Positions 22,268 through 28,552 of a DNA stretch of 28,552 bases are shown here, in pieces. The DNA lies in assembly GCA_043744255.1 (NCBI GenBank), contig JAYTVA010000029.1, forward strand, positions 1 through 28,552, in the 5' to 3' direction. Numbering within the stretch: position 1 is the stretch's first letter; each line of letters opens with the position of its first letter. The stretch comes from UKL13-2 sp043744255. Lineage in GTDB: Bacteria; Pseudomonadota; Gammaproteobacteria; Burkholderiales; Usitatibacteraceae. The translations under genes and the position numbers were made by a program. The notes under the pieces were generated by a model. The model had not been told where the DNA came from. It searched no databases and saw nothing but the letters and a program-made list of their open reading frames with translations.

Positions 22268-24414
22268 GGTGTGCTCCTCGCTGTAGTTGGCGATGACGCG
22301 GGCCCCTTCCCGCCATTCATCTGATTTATCAATTCGGCAAAAGCGGGGTGCCGGTAAGGCGAAGCCTCAATTCGTCGCGCCAATGCCTCGGCCGCTTCGC
22401 GTTCGCCCATCGCGAGGCGCGCACGTGCAAGCAGCGTAAGCAACGCGAAGTTGGTTTCTTGTTGGTGCGGCTCAAGGCGGCTTGCGACTTGCCGCCAATG
22501 CGTAAGCGCTTCGTCGCGATTCCCCAACCGGTTGAGCAAACCGCCGAGTTCAAATTCAGCGGCAGCACCCGCAAGCAACTCTCCCGGCGGAATCTTGAGT
22601 CCGCCGTCGAGCAGAAGGCGCATATTGGAAACATAAGCCCGCGCCTCGGCGACAAGTTGGGAGGGGTTCGGATTCCCGGTTTGCGCGTCGATGGCAAGCG
22701 CGCGGCCGTTCATGGCGATCACCCACTCGGTCTTAGTTGCATCGCGCGCGATCAAGCGGCCGATGTCTGCGCGCGCCTGTTTGAGATGTTCGCGCGCCAG
22801 TGCGGTCTTTCCGAGTGCAAGTTCCGCTTCGCACAGACCGAGGCGCGCGGTGGTGTAATCGGTGAGCCAGAAAAAATTGCTAGGGTCTACGGTCACCAGC
22901 GTTGCCGCCGCCGCAACCGACGCGAGCGCATGTTCTTCCGCAAGAGTCATTTCACCGCGCGCCAAATAAAGCCGCGCGAGTTGGCTCTCGGCGTTCTGTA
23001 GCCCCCGCTTAACACGCTGGCTTTTATCCGCATCGGGAACGCTGCGAAAGAGCGCTTGTTTTGCCTGCTGCGCATCTATCGCGCGGTCATAGGCACCCAT
23101 GCGTTCCTGGGAGAGCGCGATCCAGCCAATGGCATGCGCAAGATCAAACGCCAAGTCTGGTTGCGCCGCGACATGACGGCTCATGATGTCGCGCGTTTCG
23201 TTCAAATATCTCAGCGCTTCCGCGGGACGTGCGTCTTCAAGTGTGATGATGCCAAGGTTTAGCGCCGCGTATGCCGATTCAATCTGCCATTCGCGCTTCG
23301 TGCCATTCTGCGCAACCAAGCGCTGCGCCAAATCGCGATATTGCAAAAACGCGCTCTCGGCATCCTGCCGTTGCCCGCGCTCACGGGCCACCGTGCCCAC
23401 CCAAAACACGCTCTGCGCATGATCGAAAATGCGCTGCTCATCGTTTGGCGTGCGCGCCAGCAATTCAGCCGTTGTCGCCGCCGCGCGCTCGAATGCGATC
23501 AAGGCATCACCGAGCTTGCCACGCTTCTGGCGAATTTCACCGATCAAGTGCAGCGCACGCGAGCGATGTCCCAAAGAATTGGCGTCGAGGTCTTTTTGAT
23601 TTTGCGCGTCGTAGTGCGATAGCGCTTTTTCGCCCACCACATCGAGCGCATCGAGTCGGCCGACCGGCTCTAGTTTCTTGCGTAAATCCACCAACATGAA
23701 TTCGATCAAGCCTTCTGCCTGTTCGCGCTGCCCGCGAGCATCGTTGCGCGCGCGAAATGCGAATACGGATAGGACAGTCATCACCAACGCCAGTGCGCTC
23801 GCGCCAAGGGCGACCCAGGTCATGCGCGCCGCCCGGCGCTGGCTTTCGCGCCGCACCAAGTCGTTTAACTTGGCACCCGTGAGGCCGGCAACAAGTTTTA
23901 GTTTGGCGAGACGCTTGCCATCGCCTTCATCGCGCAGATCCGCGGCGATTGGCTCAGCCGGATGATCGGTGATGGTGCCTGCGGCATCGACGGTGAAGCG
24001 CAGTGCCGGTGGAAAGCATTCGTCGCTTTCCCGCCCGGCAATATTGCTGGCGAACGGCTCACCATCGACAATGACCGCGAACACGCGCGCCTCGCCGTGC
24101 AGCCGTTTGTAATTGCGAATTTCTTCGTTGACCCAGCGCGAGGCTGCGGCGACTCGGGAACAGATAACGATCAGCGCGTCCGACGCGGCCAGCGCGGCTT
24201 CGATGGCAGCACCGAGATTTCCGGATGCGGCGAGCTCTTCGCGGTCTTTGAAGATGCGTTGCAGGCGCGCGGGCACGGGCCCCAACGCGGTAGCCTGCCC
24301 GACTAGTTTGCGCGGCAGGCGATAGGTTTCGAGCGCACGGTGGAGCCATTGTGCGATCTCGCGATCAGCATGGCTATAGCTGAGAAACGCTTGGTAACGT
24401 TCGTCCACCGACAT
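22264..24414 (-). CDS. TIR-domain protein with transmembrane segment and TPR-like repeats
   Basis: The protein has 716 residues. The TIR domain occupies about 5-145: YQAFLSYSHADREIAQWLHRALE, the loop FKDREELAASGNLGAAIEAALAASDALIVICS, and SRWVNEEI, where W94 and E98 have the spacing of the catalytic Trp-x3-Glu of NAD-cleaving TIR domains. A single hydrophobic helix lies at about 198-221 (VALGASALALVMTVLSVFAF), followed by ~490 residues of helical TPR-like repeats (ALIAFERAAATTAELLAR, AESAFLQYRDLAQRLV and others). It may sense something through the repeats and make or degrade an NAD-derived nucleotide. The ATG at 24414 has a GAGG site 8 bases upstream; a TTG at 24447 is in frame but less likely. 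It forms an operon with the small beta-rich gene. Confidence 0.88.
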   Translation of the reverse strand: MSVDERYQAFLSYSHADREIAQWLHRALETYRLPRKLVGQATALGPVPARLQRIFKDREELAASGNLGAAIEAALAASDALIVICSRVAAASRWVNEEIRNYKRLHGEARVFAVIVDGEPFASNIAGRESDECFPPALRFTVDAAGTITDHPAEPIAADLRDEGDGKRLAKLKLVAGLTGAKLNDLVRRESQRRAARMTWVALGASALALVMTVLSVFAFRARNDARGQREQAEGLIEFMLVDLRKKLEPVGRLDALDVVGEKALSHYDAQNQKDLDANSLGHRSRALHLIGEIRQKRGKLGDALIAFERAAATTAELLARTPNDEQRIFDHAQSVFWVGTVARERGQRQDAESAFLQYRDLAQRLVAQNGTKREWQIESAYAALNLGIITLEDARPAEALRYLNETRDIMSRHVAAQPDLAFDLAHAIGWIALSQERMGAYDRAIDAQQAKQALFRSVPDADKSQRVKRGLQNAESQLARLYLARGEMTLAEEHALASVAAAATLVTVDPSNFFWLTDYTTARLGLCEAELALGKTALAREHLKQARADIGRLIARDATKTEWVIAMNGRALAIDAQTGNPNPSQLVAEARAYVSNMRLLLDGGLKIPPGELLAGAAAEFELGGLLNRLGNRDEALTHWRQVASRLEPHQQETNFALLTLLARARLAMGEREAAEALARRIEASPYRHPAFAELINQMNGGKGPASSPTTARSTP

Positions 24415-24970
24415 TGACAATGCCTCGCCGACGTGACCGTGTCGCAAAAATTGGTTAATGCTTATCGGCGACTAGGTGAATGGAGTATGTACTCGGCATT
24501 GTGCAAGCGTCAAGCGGCCGGCTGGATCAGCAAGGAAACCGCCCAGACCGGGTGTGGATTTCAGCGAAGCGCGGTCGCTCATGCAGAGAGCGCGTTTAGG
24601 CCACTCTCGCCCCGCCTCCGACCGTGCGGTTTATCCCGTCTTTTTTATTGATGCAGGGCGATCCAACGTGTCAATAAATGACTTCGCATCGTCGGTTGGC
24701 GTGTGAATATGAATGGGGCTGGAACCTCAATCTGGTTAACGTTGTTTATATCAAACGCTAGCACTGGAGCGGCTTACGAGCCGATATGCTTGCCAAACCT
24801 ACGGCCATTTTCGCGCCCACAAGTGACTAAAGATCTGTTTCATCAATGGCGTTTTGCCACCCGACATTTCGGCGCTGGATGTCAGGGTACCTCGCAAGCT
24901 GAGCTACCGACGACGTAATGCGCATCGCGGCCACGCACATGCACAAACACGCACGCGCACAATCTGCACC

Positions 24971-25093
24971 GTCATTCCGACAAAGCGCAGCGCGCGACGA
25001 CCAGCGGAAGTCTCTCGTCGGGACGAGGAATCTGCTGTCTGTCGCAACGAAGACCAACAACAGATTCCTCGCGAAAAGCGTGCTCGGAATAAC
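24971..25093. repeat. Second copy of the GTCATTC...GAATCT repeat family, nested inverted repeats
   Basis: The outer arms GTCATTCCGA (24971-24980) and TCGGAATAAC (25084-25093) match at 9 of 10. The inner arms CGAGGAATCTGCTGT (25024-25038) and ACAACAGATTCCTCG (25057-25071) match at 14 of 15. Forward and reverse units therefore meet head to head. The wording matches the pair at 5464-5604, in the opposite arrangement. Confidence 0.75.
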
Positions 25094-25178
25094 CGCGCTG
25101 GTTTGTGCGTCGCACTTCGCGCGATGGCTGAAACACCTCGTGGATATTGGCGTTTGACGCAACATCCCGCAGACTCGG

Positions 25179-25275
25179 TAGGTCGGGTTGCGCAGCTACC
25201 CGACAACTTTCGTACGTGCGAAATAGTCCAACTCCATGTGATCGCCGATGTCAGGTAGCTGCGCAACCCGACCTA
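25179..25275. repeat. REP-like inverted pair TAGGTCGGGTTGCGCAGCTACC
   Basis: Two 27-bp arms (25179-25205 and 25249-25275) are inverted copies with one mismatch around a 43-base centre. Repeats with the words GGTCGGGTT and AACCCGACC are widespread REP-type elements in proteobacteria. The element ends 62 bp before the proposed start of the next gene. Confidence 0.85.
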
Positions 25276-25337
25276 ATTTCAAACCGTGGTCAAGATTCGC
25301 GCTTGACCCCTCGCCAACTATGCCCGATGCTTCGGTC

Positions 25338-26828
25338 ATGAAAATGTTCAGCAAAATTTTAGCGCTTGCCAGCTTCTTCATTGCGGCGAGCGCCACCGCC
25401 GACGAACTGAAGATCGGCTCCAAGCGATTTACCGAATCCTACATCCTTGCCGAGGTGATTGCGCAACAAGCGGCACCGACGCCGACGCGCGTGCTGCCGG
25501 GCTTGGGGAATACGGCGATTGTGTTCGCCGCATTGCGCGCAGGCAGTATCGACCTCTACCCCGAATACGTCGGCACGATTAGCCAAGAAATCCTGAAAAG
25601 CCCCAAGCCCCTTTCTCTCGAAGAAATGAATCGCCAGCTCGCGCCGATCGGCTTTGGCGTGGCGATTCCGCTGGGGTTTAACAATGGCTATGCGTTGGCC
25701 ATGCGCGCGGCGGATGCGGATCGGCTCGGCATCAAAAACTTGAGTGACCTTGCTAAACATCCTGCGCAAAAGCTCGGTCTCTCGAACGAATTTATTGGCC
25801 GCGCCGATGGCTGGCAAGGCCTCGCGGCGCGCTACCAATTTGCGCAGCAACCGGTGAGTCTCGATCACGGCTTGGCGTACGAGGCGATCCAGCAAAAACA
25901 AATTGATGTGATCGATATCTACACCACGGATGCGAAGATCGGGCATCTCAAACTACGCACGCTGGCCGACGACGGCAAATATTTTCCACGCTACGACGCG
26001 GTGATTCTCTACCGCTTGGATGTGCCAACGCGGTTTCCCAACGCGTGGGCGGCGTTGCAAAAATTGAGCGGCACCGTTGATGAGGCCAGCATGATTGCGA
26101 TGAATGCGCGCGCTGAATTGGATAGCGTAGCGTTTGCTGCCATTGCTCGCGATCACCTTGCATCGCGCGCGGGAAACAAGCTGGAAAGCCGCGCCAGCCG
26201 TGGCTTTTGGGGCAAATTGTTGGGGCCAGATTTGGCGCGGCTGACGTGGCAGCATCTGGTGCTGGTGGGGACTTCCGTGCTTGTGGCAGCTCTCATCGCG
26301 ATCCCGCTGGCGGTGTGGATTTTCCCGCATCGGCGCGTGCGAGCGGTAGTGCTTGGCGCGGCAGGGCTGCTACAAACCGTGCCATCCCTCGCGATGCTGG
26401 CGGTGCTGATTTCACTCATCGGGGTGATCGGAGTTGTGCCCGCGTTGCTGGCGCTCACGCTTTATGCGCTGCTGCCGATCATGCGTAACACCTGTGCGGG
26501 TCTCGGCGAAGTCTCCGCTGGCTTGCGCCAAGCGGGTACCGCGCTTGGCCTTTCCACGCGCGATGTGTTGACCGCAATTGAACTGCCCCTCGCACTGCCG
26601 ACCATCATCGCCGGCGTGCGCACCGCGACCGCGATTGGCATCGGCACCGCCACCATTGCGGCGTTTATTGGCGCGGGTGGATTTGGCGAGCGCATCGTTA
26701 CTGGCCTCGCGCTAAATGACCGTGAATTGTTGCTTGCGGGTGCCATTCCGGCGGCGGCGCTGGCGTTGGTGAGTGAAGTTTTTTTTGAGTGGGTCGAAGC
26801 GCGAGTGAAAGCGCCATCGCGTGCTTAG
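25338..26828 (+). CDS. Fused osmoprotectant-type binding protein and ABC permease (ProX/OpuC family)
   Basis: The protein has 496 residues. A signal sequence (MKMFSKILALASFFIAASATA) leads into a ProX/OpuCC-like binding domain (about 22-285: KIGSKRFTESYILAEVIAQQ, RAGSIDLYPEYVGTISQE, AYEAIQQKQIDVIDIYTTDA). A permease domain follows (about 305-490) with an EAA-type loop GLRQAGTALGLSTRDVLTAIELPLALP. Family members import glycine betaine, choline, carnitine or related compounds; others of this class carry ergothioneine. Binding-domain-first fusion tethers the receptor to the membrane. No ATPase gene is adjacent, so a partner must be encoded elsewhere. The start is uncertain: ATGs at 25320, 25338 and 25344 are in frame, and 25338 gives the best signal peptide. 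Confidence 0.87.
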   Translation: MKMFSKILALASFFIAASATADELKIGSKRFTESYILAEVIAQQAAPTPTRVLPGLGNTAIVFAALRAGSIDLYPEYVGTISQEILKSPKPLSLEEMNRQLAPIGFGVAIPLGFNNGYALAMRAADADRLGIKNLSDLAKHPAQKLGLSNEFIGRADGWQGLAARYQFAQQPVSLDHGLAYEAIQQKQIDVIDIYTTDAKIGHLKLRTLADDGKYFPRYDAVILYRLDVPTRFPNAWAALQKLSGTVDEASMIAMNARAELDSVAFAAIARDHLASRAGNKLESRASRGFWGKLLGPDLARLTWQHLVLVGTSVLVAALIAIPLAVWIFPHRRVRAVVLGAAGLLQTVPSLAMLAVLISLIGVIGVVPALLALTLYALLPIMRNTCAGLGEVSAGLRQAGTALGLSTRDVLTAIELPLALPTIIAGVRTATAIGIGTATIAAFIGAGGFGERIVTGLALNDRELLLAGAIPAAALALVSEVFFEWVEARVKAPSRA

Positions 26829-26930
26829 TGCGCCGCGCGTTTGGTCGCCTGGGCAAGACGTGCGCGCTCGTACCCGCGATGGAATAGGCCACTCAACTCA
26901 ACCGGCGGTGGCGCGTGAAACGGCACAACA

Positions 26931-28091
26931 CTAAGGTCCGAACGCCGCTAACACCACCACGTTTGTCGCCCGCTGAAACAGCAACAGTGTCGCGATCACC
27001 GCAACGGCGGCCGAGCCACCGACCATCACGCCCCGCTGATAGAAACGCGTATCGCGGAGCAGAAACGCGAGTGGCAAGAACAGCGCGACGATTACGAGCT
27101 GGCCAAGCTCCACACCGGCGTTGAACGCGACCAGCGACAGCAGGAGTGAGGTCTGTGGCAGACACAGATCGGTTAGCACGTTGGCAATACCAACACCATG
27201 AACGAGCCCGAAGCTAAACGCGATGAGCCAGCGACTGCGATCCACCACCGGAAAGATGTTGTTGACGGCGGCAAGTACCACCGATGCCGCGATGGCGGAC
27301 TCGACGAGCCGCGATGGCAGGTTGATGGCGCCCAGTGCCGCCAGAGACAACGTGATTGAGTGCGCGATCGTAAACGCGGTAACCACTTTGAACACATCCC
27401 AAAAAACAGCGCGGAAGCCGGGAGCGGCAACCCATCGCGGTGCAACGCGCCCGCCCCGCATCAACACCGCTGGCAGCAGCAGTGACAACAGAAACAGAAT
27501 GTGGTCCGCGCCCCGCCAGATATGCGTCACACCTTCCTTCACGTAGGCGATGAACTGTGCAACGGGGGAGGGCACCGCCAGCGCGAACTGCTGTTGCGGC
27601 ACTTCGGCGGTAAGCACGCCGGTGTGCTGACCGCTATCGGCGGACAAGTTGAGCAGGCCGCGGTGCTGCGGGTCGAGATCGAAGAACAGGCGATAGTTGA
27701 TCGTGATCGCGTTGACTGCGGTGGCGCATGTGGCCCTGAATCGCAGCACGGCGTAAGCGCCGTCGCTGTGATCGTCAATCAGGTGCTCCTGCATGGCCGG
27801 GGCACACGCGGCACCTGCGTTGCCGAGCGTCAGTCGCGACAGCGCGTAGGCCGCGATGTCTGGGTGCGTCGCTTTCACTTCGCGCCAGGTGATCGCGCCG
27901 TCCTGATCGGTGTCGAGGCCGATGGCGAAATCAAGATCGCGCAGCGCAATGTGCCATTCGCTTTCGATGACCTCGCCACTGACCGCGAGTTTCAGGTAGC
28001 TGTCCGACGGTTTGTGCGCGTGCGCGGCTGCGTGCAGCCCAATGACGATGACCGCCATGAGCGCGAAGATGGCTCTGCACACCTTCCTCAT
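26931..28091 (-). CDS. HupE/UreJ_2-family membrane protein with EF-hand-like loop
   Basis: This 386-residue protein has a signal peptide (about 1-25, ending HAAAHA) and a periplasmic domain of ~170 residues containing an EF-hand-like loop DTDQDGAITWRE (60-71) with D, D, D, G, I and E in canonical places. The C-terminal half has about six or seven hydrophobic segments opening with VTHIWRGADHILFLLSLLLP, the HupE/UreJ_2 signature. The family is related to nickel/cobalt permease-like proteins, but transport has not been shown for this branch. Calcium binding by the loop is inferred. Its ATG overlaps the stop of the upstream TPR gene (ATGA), so they share an operon. It converges on the osmoprotectant-type gene with a 102-bp gap. 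Confidence 0.82.
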   Translation of the reverse strand: MRKVCRAIFALMAVIVIGLHAAAHAHKPSDSYLKLAVSGEVIESEWHIALRDLDFAIGLDTDQDGAITWREVKATHPDIAAYALSRLTLGNAGAACAPAMQEHLIDDHSDGAYAVLRFRATCATAVNAITINYRLFFDLDPQHRGLLNLSADSGQHTGVLTAEVPQQQFALAVPSPVAQFIAYVKEGVTHIWRGADHILFLLSLLLPAVLMRGGRVAPRWVAAPGFRAVFWDVFKVVTAFTIAHSITLSLAALGAINLPSRLVESAIAASVVLAAVNNIFPVVDRSRWLIAFSFGLVHGVGIANVLTDLCLPQTSLLLSLVAFNAGVELGQLVIVALFLPLAFLLRDTRFYQRGVMVGGSAAVAVIATLLLFQRATNVVVLAAFGP

Positions 28092-28414
28092 TTACGCACA
28101 CCCTGCGGTTGCATCAGCAGCGAGGTGATCGCCGCCTGCTCGATGCGGGTATCGGCCAACCACCGGCGTACGGTGGCCAGAGCATCGGCATCGTTGGCAG
28201 CGTGCGCCGCTTCGGCCAGGATGCGAAGGTCGGCGGGTTCACGCTGCGTCGCCCAGTTGCTGCGCGCAAGCTTGAGCGCCGTGGCTGCATCACCTTCCAG
28301 CGCCAGTACGAAGCGTGCTTCCTCGCGCAGTTGCACGCGGTCGCCGCGTGCGCGGCTGGCGGCAAAACGTGCGCGTAACGCGGCGATGGACGCGTCCCCG
28401 TCCGGGCGCTGCAA
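28088..28414 (-). CDS. C-terminal part of a TPR-type protein upstream of the HupE/UreJ_2 gene, possibly interrupted
   Basis: The open frame has helical repeat character (IAALRARFAASRARGD, LREEARFVLALEGDAATALKLARSNWATQREPADLRILAEAAHAA), matching the C-termini of TPR proteins commonly found beside HupE/UreJ_2 genes. The only start in the open frame is TTG at 28414. However, family-like sequence continues upstream without a start (LNQTFLRLALAQHAL just before it) to an in-frame TAG at 28528-28526. Beyond that the same frame stays open to the window edge (CYVVLLVR). So the gene is either a pseudogene with a nonsense mutation, a sequencing error, or a short separate gene. The stop overlaps the next start (ATGA). 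Confidence 0.55.
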   Translation of the reverse strand: MQRPDGDASIAALRARFAASRARGDRVQLREEARFVLALEGDAATALKLARSNWATQREPADLRILAEAAHAANDADALATVRRWLADTRIEQAAITSLLMQPQGVRK

Positions 28415-28552
28415 GGCGTGTTGCGCCAGCGCGAGTCTAAGGAAGGTCTGATTGAGTGGCTTGCGTTCAGATTGTGGTGAGATTGGGGCATATGCAAGGC
28501 GTGCGACGAAGGTGCGTTGCCTGCGCTACCGCACGAGGAGCACAACGTAGCA

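Larger units (their letters stand above)
24415..25337. other. 923-bp gap, repeat-rich, no supported gene
   Basis: This lies between the TIR operon start and the osmoprotectant-type transporter gene. Open frames occur on both strands but none has homology or a ribosome site. The left half (24415-24970) shows nothing recognisable apart from presumably the TIR promoter. The right half holds two palindromic repeats listed separately. Confidence 0.65.

Noticed and set aside
24415..24447. Upstream TTG start for the TIR protein
   Set aside because: ATG at 24414 has a GAGG site at good spacing and the TIR fold begins right after it.
24433..25320. Several 60-134-codon open frames upstream of the osmoprotectant-type gene
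   Set aside because: They overlap on both strands, run through palindromic repeats and show no homology or ribosome sites.
27501..28451. 316-codon plus-strand open frame
   Set aside because: It is antisense to the HupE/UreJ_2 and TPR genes, which have family motifs and an ATGA overlap.
1..28552. tRNA, rRNA or CRISPR array
   Set aside because: No cloverleaf-type segment, rRNA word or regularly spaced short repeat was noticed on either strand by eye.

Overview
The window looks like a chromosomal segment of a moderately GC-rich proteobacterium, most likely a betaproteobacterium. The main support is the alaC-hom-thrC order with 4-base overlaps, which is typical of Betaproteobacteria, together with the general style of the protein sequences. 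No rRNA, tRNA or CRISPR array was seen. The species cannot be named from the sequence alone.

Layout from left to right. (1) 1-1050: the 5' end of a REP-associated (IS200-like) transposase on the minus strand, then a mazEF toxin-antitoxin operon with its own promoter and palindromic operator. (2) 1504-5431: a threonine-branch operon of alanine/aspartate-type aminotransferase, homoserine dehydrogenase and threonine synthase. (3) 5674-7664, minus strand: an MBL-fold hydrolase and a GNAT acetyltransferase. (4) 7909-16924: a nine-gene plus-strand cluster. It encodes a complete Rieske non-haem iron oxygenase (alpha, beta, FAD/2Fe-2S reductase, Rieske ferredoxin) and a NitT/TauT-type importer (one binding protein, two permeases, two ATPases), ending in a 66-residue membrane protein. 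folD and a SulP anion transporter follow. (5) 20063-24414: a SLOG-domain membrane protein facing, tail to tail, an operon of a TIR-TM-TPR protein and a small beta-rich protein. (6) 25338-28552: a fused osmoprotectant-type binding protein/permease, a HupE/UreJ_2-family membrane protein, and the broken or partial end of a TPR protein.

The most unusual part is region 4. The Rieske ferredoxin and one ABC permease each carry an extra cyclic-nucleotide-binding-like domain of the same divergent subfamily (FGWAA in place of the FGE motif, plus a shared Arg and Cys). This suggests that uptake and oxidation answer to one intracellular signal. The two ATPases are complementary: one has a degenerate signature motif and an intact switch histidine, and the other has an intact LSGGM signature and Thr in place of the switch histidine. 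That is the expected pattern for one heterodimeric importer with one competent and one degenerate ATP site. A perfect 17-bp hairpin behind the binding-protein gene and a duplicated Shine-Dalgarno block in front of it suggest differential expression. The substrate is unknown. A small sulfonate or another methylated compound is a reasonable guess from the transporter class and from the neighbouring folD and SulP genes.

The second point of interest is region 5. A TIR domain with the catalytic Glu position intact lies next to a SLOG protein with four predicted membrane segments. This recalls TIR/SLOG signalling in Thoeris-type defence, with a membrane protein in the effector position. Several palindromic intergenic repeats (two REP-like pairs and two copies of a GTCATTC...GAATCT repeat) occupy the gaps between gene blocks.
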